From Flavobacterium sp. KMS (GTDB taxonomy: Bacteria; Bacteroidota; Bacteroidia; Flavobacteriales; Flavobacteriaceae): a stretch of 64,000 nt of DNA. Below, in pieces: positions 25,825 through 34,401 of the stretch. How positions within the stretch are numbered: the stretch's first letter is position 1; the number at the start of each line of letters is the position of its first letter. Made by a program: the position numbers and the translations under genes. The notes under the pieces were generated by a model. It saw nothing but the letters and a program-made list of their open reading frames with translations. It did not search any database and was not told the origin of the DNA. The DNA lies in the NCBI RefSeq assembly GCF_000813005.1, contig NZ_JSYP01000011.1, forward strand, positions 310,001-374,000, in the 5' to 3' direction.

Positions 25825-26298
25825 ATGAATAATTTTTACAAGCTAATTGTTTTGTTGCTTTTTACTTCTGCCACCTATGGTCAGCAGGCTACAGATAATC
25901 TATATGTTGATAAAGCATGGGTGAATGAATTCGAAGAATGGTCAGATTTTAAATTTACAGGTCAGATTATTATTTCACCGACACCTGAAGAAGGAAGTCT
26001 GAGAATTGCAAATTATGATTTTTTGTATGATTTTTCAGAAGGAAGAGCCAAATTTTCAAACAGACAAAGTTACGCAACTGCTGAGTTTTCTCATCCAAGA
26101 AAAATTAAAACTACTACGGATAAGCAAGGTATTGTGAATTCAACTTATGAAGGAACATTAATCTTTCAGAATGGGAATGATTATTATTCAGTTATTGCAG
26201 TGGTTACTATATTAGATAAAGGAAATATTATAGGCTTAAAAATGCACTTAAAGGATAATTTAAAAGAATATGCATTTAGTTTTAAACCTAGCAATTAG
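25825..26298 (+). CDS. Exported protein of unknown function
   Basis: 157 residues, not recognised. Signal peptide 1-19 ending 'ATYGQ'. The mature part is beta-rich ('FTGQIIISPTPEEGSLRI', 'TLIFQNGNDYYSVIAVVTI'), reminiscent of small periplasmic or surface beta-sandwich proteins. A -7 box lies 25 bp upstream. No functional neighbour. Confidence 0.65.
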   Translation: MNNFYKLIVLLLFTSATYGQQATDNLYVDKAWVNEFEEWSDFKFTGQIIISPTPEEGSLRIANYDFLYDFSEGRAKFSNRQSYATAEFSHPRKIKTTTDKQGIVNSTYEGTLIFQNGNDYYSVIAVVTILDKGNIIGLKMHLKDNLKEYAFSFKPSN

Positions 26299-26369
26299 TA
26301 TTTTGTAAAAGATAATGTATTTTTGCTATCTGAAAATGCGTTAATAATCAAAATTCCGATAAGTTAAAA

Positions 26370-26687
26370 ATGGATGTATTAATAAAGATTAAAGATAGAG
26401 AGGGAGTTGTTCATGAACTACAAGCTCCAACTGATATGGCAATGAATGTAATGGAGTTGTGTAAAGCTTATGAGCTTCCTGTAGAAGGAACTTGTGGCGG
26501 AATGGCAATGTGTGCTTCTTGTCAGTGTTACGTGCTAAATGATGTTGAGTTACCAGAAATGGGAGACGAAGAAGAAGCAATGCTTTCGGAGGCGTTTTAC
26601 GTTATGTCTAATAGTCGTTTAGGATGTCAGATTCCTATCACAGAAGGTTTAGAAGGTTTGGAACTGGAATTAGCTCCAGAATATTAA
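26370..26687 (+). CDS. 2Fe-2S ferredoxin
   Basis: 105 residues. Adrenodoxin/ISC-type plant-like ferredoxin: cluster loop 'GTCGGMAMCASCQC' (Cys near 40, 46, 49, 51) and the later Cys in 'RLGCQIPITEG'. The acidic C-terminus 'ELELAPEY' is typical. Soluble electron carrier, probably for Fe-S assembly or a redox partner. The gene ends at a hairpin terminator shared with the convergent lipoprotein gene. Confidence 0.92.
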   Translation: MDVLIKIKDREGVVHELQAPTDMAMNVMELCKAYELPVEGTCGGMAMCASCQCYVLNDVELPEMGDEEEAMLSEAFYVMSNSRLGCQIPITEGLEGLELELAPEY

Positions 26688-26697
26688 TATAAAGTAT

Positions 26698-26721
26698 AAA
26701 GCGAGAAATTTTTCTCGCTTT
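26698..26721. terminator. Bidirectional terminator
   Basis: AAAGCGAGAAA (26698-26708) pairs with TTTCTCGCTTT (26711-26721), then a T run; between convergent genes. Confidence 0.85.
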
Positions 26722-26724
26722 TTT

Positions 26725-27468
26725 TTATTCTTGAAACTTCACTTTTGGTAAAATACGCTGTACAAATAAAGAATATGCTGATTCTGATGGATGTAATCCG
26801 TCTTGTGTAACCAAACTCGGATTCGATAATCCTTGTCGCGTGATATCGGTTATTGTTATAAATTCGATATTATTTGCTTTGCAATAGTTTTCTGCATAAG
26901 CATTGTATTTATCTATCTCTGATGAAATTGTTTTGCTATTGTATACAGCCGATTGACCAAAAGGAGTATAAGCATAATCTGGTATGGAAACTACAATAAC
27001 ATTTGATTTTTTTCCTTTTGCTAAAGAAATTGCATTGTTTACCAATTGCGGGAATTCATTTTCGTATAAGGTGAAAGGTGCGTTCTGAAATTGATTATTG
27101 ACTCCTATTAGCAATGTCACTAAGTCATAATTAGAATCTGGATTTTCGGCTTTTATCGCTGACAATAGGTTAGATGTTGTCCAGCCTGTTTTTGCGATGA
27201 TTTTTAGCGAAAATGAGGTTGCAGGATAGGTGCTAGATAAGTTGCGTCTTAATTGCTCTGGAAAACGGCAAGTTTCACATACACTTTGTCCAATAGTGTA
27301 ACTATCGCCAAGAGCTAGGTAGTTTATCGTTTTTGCAGTAAGAGGAGGAGTAATTGTAACTGGGGGAACAATAGTTTTAGTTGGTGCATTTGTTTCGTTT
27401 TCCGAACTACAACTAATCGTAGAAATTGCGAATAAAAATGTAAGTATTATTTTGAATTTACGTTTCAT
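26725..27468 (-). CDS. SGNH/GDSL hydrolase lipoprotein
   Basis: 247 residues. Lipobox 'ISTISC' (Cys at 20), a Thr/Pro linker, then the SGNH fold: block I 'LALGDSYTIGQSV' (nucleophilic Ser), block III 'LLIGVNNQ' (Asn) and block V 'DGLHPSESAY' (Asp and His). A secreted lipid-anchored esterase or lipase-like enzyme of unknown substrate. Convergent with the ferredoxin gene. Confidence 0.88.
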   Translation of the reverse strand: MKRKFKIILTFLFAISTISCSSENETNAPTKTIVPPVTITPPLTAKTINYLALGDSYTIGQSVCETCRFPEQLRRNLSSTYPATSFSLKIIAKTGWTTSNLLSAIKAENPDSNYDLVTLLIGVNNQFQNAPFTLYENEFPQLVNNAISLAKGKKSNVIVVSIPDYAYTPFGQSAVYNSKTISSEIDKYNAYAENYCKANNIEFITITDITRQGLSNPSLVTQDGLHPSESAYSLFVQRILPKVKFQE

Positions 27469-27533
27469 AATATATAATTAAGGCATTAGTAATCTCCCCA
27501 ATAATACTTACGTTAAAAATAGAATTTTGGTTT

Positions 27534-28316
27534 TTATACCATTTCTATTTTTATGCTGATTTCTTCTTCGATAGCATCCCATAATCCAATTCTTTTTTCT
27601 AATGCCAGAATGGAAATTTCTTGAACATCAGACCATTTTTGTGCGTCGTCTTCACATAAATCGGTAATCATTTTCATTGCCATAGGACCATGTTCATCTG
27701 CATCTAGTTCTATATGACGTTCAAAATAATATATCAGTTTTCTTAAATCTGTATCAGGTAAGTTTTCTTGAAAATTTTTCAATATCGCAGTAAACATATT
27801 CGGAATCAAATCTTCTCTTCCAAAAGTAAAAGCTGCTGCAATTTCATGTGGTTTTCCTTCTTCGATTACTCTAAAAGTAAAATCCAGAAAAGCTTTAATG
27901 TTTGGGTGTAATTGACTTTGTTTTATTGCAACAAAAATGTTTTGTAAAGAGTTTACTTCGTTTAAAAAACCTTGAATGTTTTTTGTGCTTGCTCCACAAT
28001 CTTCCATTGCCTCAAGATACATTTCGTAATGACTTTGGCGACGACCATCAATACTTAAATCAGTTTCTTCGGCTAGTACAATTTCGTTAATTAAATATCT
28101 AGTCTCTGGGTTTTTACTAGCAAACCATGGTGTAGTTGTACAGGTAAGTTTTGCTTGTAAAGCTTTTAGTAAAGACATAAAATCCCAAACGGCGTAAACA
28201 TGGCTTTCCAGGAAGCAATGTAAATCATCGATGTTTTGGATTTTTTTATATAGGGGGTGTTGTAATAAAAGATCTTTCTGAGGTTGAATGCTATTGTTTA
28301 TAGTTTCAATATTCAT
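27534..28316 (-). CDS. DUF3050 family protein (haem-oxygenase-like fold)
   Basis: 260 residues. Recognised by 'HVYAVWDFMSLLKALQ' (about 39-54), 'NEIVLAEETDLSIDGR' and 'ELDADEHGPMAMKMI', with His/Glu residues spaced as in haem-oxygenase-like diiron folds. Biochemical role unknown. Preceded on its strand by a TATATTTG -7 box. Confidence 0.85.
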   Translation of the reverse strand: MNIETINNSIQPQKDLLLQHPLYKKIQNIDDLHCFLESHVYAVWDFMSLLKALQAKLTCTTTPWFASKNPETRYLINEIVLAEETDLSIDGRRQSHYEMYLEAMEDCGASTKNIQGFLNEVNSLQNIFVAIKQSQLHPNIKAFLDFTFRVIEEGKPHEIAAAFTFGREDLIPNMFTAILKNFQENLPDTDLRKLIYYFERHIELDADEHGPMAMKMITDLCEDDAQKWSDVQEISILALEKRIGLWDAIEEEISIKIEMV

Positions 28317-28332
28317 GGTGGTATTTTTTTTG

Positions 28333-28340
28333 CAAATATA
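28333..28340 (-). promoter_or_regulatory. -7 box for the DUF3050 gene
   Basis: Minus-strand TATATTTG (TAnnTTTG), 16 bp before the ATG at 28316, immediately after the preceding gene's terminator hairpin. Confidence 0.45.
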
Positions 28341-28341
28341 A

Positions 28342-28369
28342 AAAAGCTTCTTGGTAACAAGAAGCTTTT
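28342..28369 (-). terminator. Terminator after glutaryl-CoA dehydrogenase
   Basis: AAAAGCTTCTTG (28342-28353) pairs with CAAGAAGCTTTT (28358-28369); a 12-bp stem with a GTAA loop and, on the minus strand, a T run downstream. Confidence 0.85.
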
Positions 28370-28403
28370 AAATCGTTTTTATAAATATTTTAATAGATGA
28401 TTT

Positions 28404-29582
28404 CTATTTAAAAGCTGGAATTCCAGTAATATCCATTCCTGTAATTAGTAAATGAATATCGTGAGTTCCTTCATAAGTGATTACACTTTCAAGGTTCATC
28501 ATGTGGCGCATGATAGAGTATTCACCAGTAATTCCCATTCCGCCTAATATTTGTCTGGCTTCACGAGCAATGTTAATAGCCATATCGACATTGTTTCTTT
28601 TTGCCATCGAAATTTGAGCAGTTGTTGCTCTTCCTTCGTTTCTTAAAACTCCTAAACGCCAAGTTAATAATTGTGCTTTTGTGATTTCGGTAATCATTTC
28701 GGCCAATTTTTTTTGTTGCAATTGAGTTCCTGCAATAGGTTTGTCAAACTGAATTCTCTCTTTTGCATATCTTAAAGCTGTATCGTAACAATCCATTGCA
28801 GCGCCAATTGCACCCCAAGCGATTCCGTAACGAGCAGAATCTAAGCAACCAAGTGGTGCTCCTAATCCAGATTTGTTAGGTAATAAATTTTCTTTAGGAA
28901 TTTTTACATTATCAAAAATCAATTCTCCTGTAGATGATGCACGAAGCGACCATTTATTATGAGTTTCTGGAGTTGTAAAGCCTTCCATACCGCGCTCTAC
29001 GATTAAACCGTGTATTCTTCCTTCTTCATTTTTAGCCCAAACTACTGCAATGTCAGCAAATGGCGCATTCGAAATCCACATTTTTGCTCCATTCAATAAG
29101 TAATGATCTCCCATGTCTTTAAAGTTGGTAATCATACTGCCTGGGTCAGAACCATGATTTGGTTCAGTTAAACCGAAACATCCGATAAACTCACCAGTAG
29201 CAAGCTTAGGTAAATATTTCATTCTTTGTTCTTCATTTCCGTATTTCCATATTGGGTACATTACTAATGAAGATTGAACAGATGATGTAGAGCGAACTCC
29301 TGAATCTCCACGTTCGATTTCTTGCATGATTAAACCATAAGAAATTTGATCTAATCCAGCTCCGCCGTATTCAACAGGTATATAAGGGCCAAAACCACCT
29401 ATTTCTCCTAAGCCTTTTATGATTTGTTTTGGGAATTCTGCTTTTTGAGCATACTCTTCAATAATAGGAGAAACTTCTCTTTTTACCCATGCTCGGGCAG
29501 AATCTCTAACGAGTTTGTGCTCGTCGCTTAATAAGTCGTCTAGGTTATAATAATCTGGTGCTTGAAATAGGTCTGGTTTCAT
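28404..29582 (-). CDS. gcdH: Glutaryl-CoA dehydrogenase (acyl-CoA dehydrogenase family)
   Basis: 392 residues, matching GCDH length. Signatures 'GCFGLTEPNHGSDPGSM' (about 134-150), 'SNAPFADIAVVWAK', and the C-terminal block 'YEGTHDIHLLITGMDITG' with the catalytic Glu. FAD enzyme that oxidises and decarboxylates glutaryl-CoA to crotonyl-CoA in lysine/tryptophan breakdown. Single gene. The specific substrate call rests on GCDH-like motifs rather than generic acyl-CoA dehydrogenase ones. Confidence 0.9.
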   Translation of the reverse strand: MKPDLFQAPDYYNLDDLLSDEHKLVRDSARAWVKREVSPIIEEYAQKAEFPKQIIKGLGEIGGFGPYIPVEYGGAGLDQISYGLIMQEIERGDSGVRSTSSVQSSLVMYPIWKYGNEEQRMKYLPKLATGEFIGCFGLTEPNHGSDPGSMITNFKDMGDHYLLNGAKMWISNAPFADIAVVWAKNEEGRIHGLIVERGMEGFTTPETHNKWSLRASSTGELIFDNVKIPKENLLPNKSGLGAPLGCLDSARYGIAWGAIGAAMDCYDTALRYAKERIQFDKPIAGTQLQQKKLAEMITEITKAQLLTWRLGVLRNEGRATTAQISMAKRNNVDMAINIAREARQILGGMGITGEYSIMRHMMNLESVITYEGTHDIHLLITGMDITGIPAFK

Positions 29583-29723
29583 AATTTATGTTTTTTTTCT
29601 AGAACAAATTTACACAATATAGATATAACAAAACAAAAGTAAATTGTTATAATTTTTATTGATTTAAAAATAATAATCAGAATTAAATTGTGATAATGTT
29701 AAGATTTCTATTGCAAATTATTG

Positions 29724-29754
29724 TTTGCTTATTGGTATTAATGAACTAAATTTG
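29724..29754 (+). promoter_or_regulatory. Ideal Bacteroidota promoter for the TPR/AraC regulator
   Basis: TTTG (29724-29727), exactly 19 bp, TAAATTTG (29747-29754); a perfect match to TTTG-N19-TAnnTTTG, 24 bp before the ATG. Confidence 0.75.
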
Positions 29755-29778
29755 GGATAATTCAAAACTATATCGTTA

Positions 29779-31536
29779 ATGAAATTTGTTAAATGCCTCC
29801 TATTTTTTTTTATTGCAAGTACTGTTTTCTCTCAGAAAAATTCGCAATTAAGCGATAAAGAGTATGTTCTATTACAAGATAAAATAAGAGTGTGTACAAA
29901 TTCTAATGTAGATAGCGCTTTTATTTTTGTAAACAAAATGGAGCAATCGAGAGATTATTTGCATAAAACGTTTGCTTGTGGTGCAAAAGCATATTTATAT
30001 CAGCTTAAGGATGATAGTATTAAAGCAAAAATGTTTTATGATCAGGCTTTTAGTTTTTTAGAGAAAGTAAAAAATTCAAAAGAAAAAAGAATACTACATG
30101 CTGATCTGTTAAATTATGGTGGGCTTATTGATTGGAGAAAAAACAATCTAACTGCAGCTTTCGATAAATTCGAAAAAGGATTAACCATTGTTAAGAAGGA
30201 GAATGACCAGATTAGAATGGTGAAATTCTATATGAATATTTCTTTAATTAATATAGAAGTAGGTAATTATAAATCGGCAATTTTATCTCTGCAAGAGTCA
30301 AATAAAATAACGGATAGAATCAAATACTCGTTTTCTGAAGAGAAATTTACCAATTATAAGAGTAATATTAATTTTAATTTAGGACGAGCCTTTGAGAAAG
30401 CTTACGGGAAAAACTATTCTAATCCTAAACTTTTAGATTCTGCAAAACACTACTATACAAAAGCAATTTTATATTCTAATAATTACTTAAATACAAAACT
30501 AAACTCTAAAATGAGTTTAGGGAATATTTATTATATGAAGAATGATTTGGCTAATGCCGAAAAAATATATTATGATGTTTTGTTGTTTAGTGAAGAGAAT
30601 AAATTGCTTCCCGAGTTGTTTTCTGCTAGTTATAATTTGGGAAGTTTGTTCTTTAAAACGAAAGAATATGATAAGTCATTGTATTTTTTTAAAAAAGTAG
30701 ATTCTATATATAACATTACCAAGGTTGATGATCTGTATTATATCAACTCTAATTATTATTTAGCCAAGATTTATACCATCAAAAATGAACCTCAAGAGGC
30801 ATTAAAATATTCTGAAAAATACTTTGATAAGTTCGAGACAATTCAGTCAAAAATTGATAATGAAGCTTTAGAAGTTAATTTTCGATTGGGTAATGTGAAT
30901 GTCAAAAAAGAGATGGAGGACCTTCAGTCTAAAAATCAGAATAAAATTAGATTTTGGAATTTGATGATTTTTATTCTTGTTGGGTTGGTTGTGGTTTTGG
31001 TTGTTTTGTATGTAAAAAGCATTAAGAAAAAAAGAGAAACGGATAAGAAAGTGAATACTTTAATTGAAGAGTATAAACAAAGATTAGCGTTAAACAATGC
31101 AATTCCAGAAACAGTAAATGAAGAAGCAGTTGTAGTAGACAGTGTGCCTAAAATGGCTGTTAAAATGAATTTAGATTTAGAGAAGGAAGAAGAAATATTC
31201 GAAAAATTAAAGCAATTAGAAAAGAAGCATTACTATCTAAATTCAGATTTCACTCAACAATCTGTAGCTAAGAAAATTAAAACAAATACCAGTTATTTGT
31301 CTTATGTTGTAAATAAGAGATTTGGTAAAACTTTTAGCGAATACTCTAATGAATTAAAGATTAATTACGTGATTAACGAATTAATAACGAATTCAAAATA
31401 TCGTAAGTACTCAACTCAGGCACTTGCCGAGAGTGTGGGTTTTAAAAATGCTGTTTCTTTTACAAAATCCTTTAGCAAAAGAACAGGAGTAACTCCAACT
31501 CAGTTTACTAAAAAATTAGAAACTACAGAATTCTGA
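29779..31536 (+). CDS. Membrane TPR protein with C-terminal AraC-type DNA-binding domain
   Basis: 585 residues. Signal peptide 1-18, a periplasmic tetratricopeptide region (about 70-370; e.g. 'ASYNLGSLFFKTKEYDKSLYFFKK'-like repeats), one membrane helix (about 391-413), a charged cytoplasmic linker, and an AraC-type double HTH at 490-580 ('SVAKKIKTNTSYLSYVVNKR', 'ALAESVGFKNAVSFTKSFSK'). This architecture is a flavobacterial membrane regulator that may sense an outside signal. It lies just upstream of the peptide-export locus and is the only transcription factor near it, so it may control the locus; that is inference. Confidence 0.85.
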   Translation: MKFVKCLLFFFIASTVFSQKNSQLSDKEYVLLQDKIRVCTNSNVDSAFIFVNKMEQSRDYLHKTFACGAKAYLYQLKDDSIKAKMFYDQAFSFLEKVKNSKEKRILHADLLNYGGLIDWRKNNLTAAFDKFEKGLTIVKKENDQIRMVKFYMNISLINIEVGNYKSAILSLQESNKITDRIKYSFSEEKFTNYKSNINFNLGRAFEKAYGKNYSNPKLLDSAKHYYTKAILYSNNYLNTKLNSKMSLGNIYYMKNDLANAEKIYYDVLLFSEENKLLPELFSASYNLGSLFFKTKEYDKSLYFFKKVDSIYNITKVDDLYYINSNYYLAKIYTIKNEPQEALKYSEKYFDKFETIQSKIDNEALEVNFRLGNVNVKKEMEDLQSKNQNKIRFWNLMIFILVGLVVVLVVLYVKSIKKKRETDKKVNTLIEEYKQRLALNNAIPETVNEEAVVVDSVPKMAVKMNLDLEKEEEIFEKLKQLEKKHYYLNSDFTQQSVAKKIKTNTSYLSYVVNKRFGKTFSEYSNELKINYVINELITNSKYRKYSTQALAESVGFKNAVSFTKSFSKRTGVTPTQFTKKLETTEF

Positions 31537-31569
31537 GGGTAAAGCTGTAGTTTCTAATTTATTTCTCTA

Positions 31570-31740
31570 CTAAGTCTGACCAGGTGGCCTTACTGTTCCT
31601 GGCGGGATAATATTTGCTATAATTTTAGGATCTGTATTAGGATCTATTATTGGTTCATCTCCTCCCATGATCATTTTGTAATGTTTTTTCGGGAGCTCAT
31701 TTTTTTTAAAATCTTCGAGCGTTAACGAGGTCTTTTTCAT
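31570..31740 (-). CDS. GG-leader peptide precursor, Cys-free (divergent from the array)
   Basis: 56 residues. Leader 'MKKTSLTLEDFKKNELPKKH' followed by 'YKMIMGGDEP' with GG at 26-27, the pattern of Bacteroidota 'natural product precursor' leaders. The core (about 29 residues) is rich in Pro, Ile and Asp, ends 'PPGTVRPPGQT' and has no Cys, unlike the array peptides. It is on the opposite strand, about 250 bp from the VKOR gene. It may use the same C39 exporter. An own modifying enzyme is not seen. Confidence 0.7.
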   Translation of the reverse strand: MKKTSLTLEDFKKNELPKKHYKMIMGGDEPIIDPNTDPKIIANIIPPGTVRPPGQT

Positions 31741-31942
31741 AAGTTGTATTTGTTAGAATGCCAAAATTATAGAAAAGGAATACCGATAATTTGGATTGCG
31801 ATTTTGAAATATATTTTTACTGGTTGTTTTTTTTAATCAGCTGATAAATAGTGCTTTGCGATATGAAAAAGAGCTAAACTATTTATAAATTATATATTCA
31901 TTTTTTTTAAAAATCCAAAAAATTAACTTTTTTTATGTGAAA

Positions 31943-31965
31943 GATTATCAATATTTGTGATAATC
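31943..31965. promoter_or_regulatory. Palindrome overlapping a -7-like box before the VKOR fusion gene
   Basis: GATTATC (31943-31949) and GATAATC (31959-31965) are inverted around AATATTTGT. The 31950-31957 octamer AATATTTG is one base from TAnnTTTG and lies 35 bp before the ATG. This looks like an operator on a promoter, but could also be an RNA hairpin. Confidence 0.4.
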
Positions 31966-31992
31966 CTTTTCATAATAATTAAGATTGTCCCT

Positions 31993-33558
31993 ATGATTAA
32001 ATTAGTTAACAAGTACCTTGACTTAAACAATTATTTAAATGCTAAAAAGGAGTTCGAAGAGTTATTCCTTTCTCATCCTAATTATCCAAGTCTATTTGCT
32101 ATTACAGATTCATTGAATACATTATCAATAGAGAATATTGTAATAAAAGTCCCAAAAGAACAATTGCCCGAATTGCCTGAATCTTTCCTGGCAATTTATA
32201 ATCAGGATTTAGTTTTGGTTCAAAAAACAGAATCTTCAATTACAATTGAGACTGAAAAAAGTAAGAAGGTTACTTTATCAGTTGATGATTTCTCCAAAGA
32301 CTGGAGTGGGGTTGTACTTGCAATAGAGCCTAATGAAGCTCAGGAAGAAGAAGTTTTAAGTGAAAATCCAAAATGGCTTAAGTATGGTATTTTGTTTTTG
32401 GCGCTAATTGTCTTATCTAGTTTTTATAACGATTATAAGATATTCGATTATGCTTTTTTAATCACCTCCTTATTGGGATTAATAGTAAGTGTTTTCATAA
32501 TTCAGGAAAAGTTAGGTATAGATAACCAAATGGTGTCTAAGTTTTGTAATATCAATCCAAATACTTCATGCGAATCAGTTATTAAATCAGATAATGTAGA
32601 TGTTAATAAGTGGTTTGGCTTTTCTGATTTACCATTAATTTTCTTCGTTACAGCAGTTCTGGCAATGTTAATAGGACCAGCAAATTCTAATCTTGTAGGA
32701 TTGCTTAGTCTGGCAGCTATACCAATAATTGTCTATTCTATTTGGGTTCAGAAATTCCAGATAAAAAAATGGTGCGTATTGTGTTTGGTTATTTCTTTTT
32801 TAATGATAGTTCAAGGAATAGGTTGGGCTTTTGAATCTGAATTAAAGTTAAGCATTACGTTGGCTAGCCTTTTTCAGTATTTATTCTCTTTGATTCTTAT
32901 TTCTTCGTTATGGTTTACTATAAAACCTGTTATTGAGGATAAATTAAAAGCAGAAAGTTCTGTGAAGAACTTAACCAAGTTCAGAAGAAACTATACTCTT
33001 TTTGAATTCTTATCTAAGGATGTTACTGTACAAGAAGGGTTTGATAAATTGGCAGGATTGCATTTTGGAAATACTGCTGCTGCTGTCAAGCTTTCTATTA
33101 TCATAAGCCCGAGTTGTGGACATTGCCATAAAGCTTTTGAAGAAGCTTTTGAATTAGTTTGGAAATTTCCCGAAAAAATATCTTTGAATGTATTGTTCAA
33201 TATCAATCCAGATAACAATCAAAATCCTTATAAAATTGTCGTAGAAAGAATGTTGATGATTAATGATACTAATCCTGAAAACATTGTAGAAGCAATATCT
33301 GACTGGCATATTAAAAAAATGACATTAGAAGTATGGCAGGAAAAATGGAAAGTTGATTCTATTTCTATGAAAGTTAATTTACAAATTCAGCAGCAATATG
33401 ATTGGTGCTCACAAAACGGATTTAATTACACACCAGTTAAAATTGTTAACAATAAGCTGTATCCTACCGAGTACGAATTAAGCGAACTAAAATATTTTAT
33501 TAATGATATTTTAGAAAGCAACGAAACGTTAGAGAGGGATTCTCTTGTCTATATGTAA
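31993..33558 (+). CDS. C39-like / VKOR / thioredoxin fusion, putative disulfide-forming enzyme
   Basis: 521 residues from the ATG at 31993 (frame open to 31957). Residues 1-105 align with the C39 peptidase domain of the exporter encoded at 38254 ('HPNYPSLFAITDSLNTLSIE' against 'SNLLFLSDAAEKIGF'), but the catalytic Cys and His are missing. Residues 130-310 hold about six membrane helices with the VKOR Cys pairs C173/C181 and 'WCVLC' (C249, C252). Residues 345-450 are a thioredoxin-like domain with 'SPSCGHCHK' (C363, C366). VKOR-Trx fusions oxidise thiols in the periplasm using quinone. Followed after 88 bp by Cys-rich peptide genes, so I infer it forms their disulfides and that the dead C39 domain may hold their leaders. 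Confidence 0.88.
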   Translation: MIKLVNKYLDLNNYLNAKKEFEELFLSHPNYPSLFAITDSLNTLSIENIVIKVPKEQLPELPESFLAIYNQDLVLVQKTESSITIETEKSKKVTLSVDDFSKDWSGVVLAIEPNEAQEEEVLSENPKWLKYGILFLALIVLSSFYNDYKIFDYAFLITSLLGLIVSVFIIQEKLGIDNQMVSKFCNINPNTSCESVIKSDNVDVNKWFGFSDLPLIFFVTAVLAMLIGPANSNLVGLLSLAAIPIIVYSIWVQKFQIKKWCVLCLVISFLMIVQGIGWAFESELKLSITLASLFQYLFSLILISSLWFTIKPVIEDKLKAESSVKNLTKFRRNYTLFEFLSKDVTVQEGFDKLAGLHFGNTAAAVKLSIIISPSCGHCHKAFEEAFELVWKFPEKISLNVLFNINPDNNQNPYKIVVERMLMINDTNPENIVEAISDWHIKKMTLEVWQEKWKVDSISMKVNLQIQQQYDWCSQNGFNYTPVKIVNNKLYPTEYELSELKYFINDILESNETLERDSLVYM

Positions 33559-33584
33559 AGTATTTATAAAATTCTTGCAAGAGT

Positions 33585-33605
33585 AGACATAAGCTTCAAG
33601 TGTCT
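33585..33605 (+). promoter_or_regulatory. 5' hairpin element before peptide 1
   Basis: AGACAT...GTGTCT (6 pairs, last one T-G) with a short loop, followed by 'ttaaaatgattggagtaat'. Start codon is about 41 bp later. Copy 1 of 10. Confidence 0.7.
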
Positions 33606-33646
33606 TAAAATGATTGGAGTAATAACCAAATTAAAATTTCCCAATT

Positions 33647-33823
33647 ATGTTAAAGAAAATTTTAAAGCTAGAAGGTGCTCAGGAATTAACAAGAAGTGAG
33701 CAAAAAACTATCCAAGGTGGAAGAGCTTGTGATCAAGGTGGATGGTGTCCAACAGGAAGTAAATGTGTATCTGATTGTAGGTTTGATGAGATTTGTAGAC
33801 CAAACAGTTACATTGAGTGTTAG
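33647..33823 (+). CDS. Array peptide P1, 58 aa, 6 Cys (family A)
   Basis: Leader of 25 residues beginning MLKKILKLEGAQ and ending TIQGG, then a 33-residue core with Cys at 28, 34, 40, 44, 50 and 58. Start chosen because MLKKILKLEG is shared by all array genes. Nearly the same core as P5, with identical Cys spacing, including 'CRP-SY-EC' at the end. Likely cut after GG by the C39 exporter. Function of the mature peptide unknown. First gene after the VKOR fusion. Confidence 0.85.
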   Translation: MLKKILKLEGAQELTRSEQKTIQGGRACDQGGWCPTGSKCVSDCRFDEICRPNSYIEC

Positions 33824-33870
33824 TTTACTAATAGCTCAATTTAAGATTAATAAAACCAAAAAACCATATT

Positions 33871-34041
33871 ATGTTAAGTAAAATTTTAAAATTAGAAGGT
33901 GCTCAAGTGTTAACGCAAAAAGAGCAAAAATCGATTAATGGAGGAGCAGCAACATGTCAAGCTGGAGAAAGTATTGTTTGCTGCCCAGATCAAGGAATAT
34001 GCGTGTGTGCCCCAAAAAATACGATATGTATGGCGATTTAG
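33871..34041 (+). CDS. Array peptide P2, 56 aa, 6 Cys (family B)
   Basis: Leader MLSKILKLEGAQ to SINGG. Core Cys at 29, 37, 38, 44, 46 and 53, with the family-B block 'VCCPDQGICVCAP' shared with P6, P9 and P10. Only 47 bp follow P1 and no 5' hairpin precedes it, so it is probably co-transcribed with P1. Confidence 0.83.
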   Translation: MLSKILKLEGAQVLTQKEQKSINGGAATCQAGESIVCCPDQGICVCAPKNTICMAI

Positions 34042-34051
34042 GTAAGTATTT

Positions 34052-34072
34052 AGACATAAGCTTCAAGTGTCT
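34052..34072 (+). promoter_or_regulatory. 5' hairpin element before peptide 3
   Basis: AGACAT...GTGTCT, identical over 21 nt to the copy before P1, followed by 'taaaatgattggagtaat'. Copy 2 of 10. Confidence 0.7.
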
Positions 34073-34115
34073 TAAAATGATTGGAGTAATAACTTAATAA
34101 AAAAATCCCCTAATT

Positions 34116-34304
34116 ATGTTAAAAAACATTTTAAGTCTGAAAGGAGCTCAAAAACTTACCCAAAAAGAGCAAAAAGGTATTAATGGTGGCGTTACCGAAG
34201 TTTGTGCTAAAGCATTGGCTGCAGGATATGCAATATTAAAAGGATCGGCTCCATGTCCTCCTGAATATCCTTTAGCTGGTGGAGGTTGTTGTTTTGCAGA
34301 TTAA
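34116..34304 (+). CDS. Array peptide P3, 62 aa, 4 Cys (family C)
   Basis: Leader MLKNILSLKGAQ to GINGG. The 37-residue core has Cys at 30, 47, 58 and 59, an Ala-rich helix-like start ('CAKALAAGYAILKG') and a 'GGGCC' end. Same Cys positions as P8. Own 5' hairpin element. Confidence 0.85.
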   Translation: MLKNILSLKGAQKLTQKEQKGINGGVTEVCAKALAAGYAILKGSAPCPPEYPLAGGGCCFAD

Positions 34305-34401
34305 AACAAAACCGTAAACTCATTTAGGACTTTACCTAATTAATAAAATAAAAGTATATAAAAATCGAAGCTCAAGTTTAAAATCGATTTTTAGTATGAA
34401 T

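Noticed and set aside
33696..33881. 61-residue ORF overlapping P1 in another frame
   Set aside because: A shadow of P1 and the spacer to P2; it lacks the leader and family Cys pattern.
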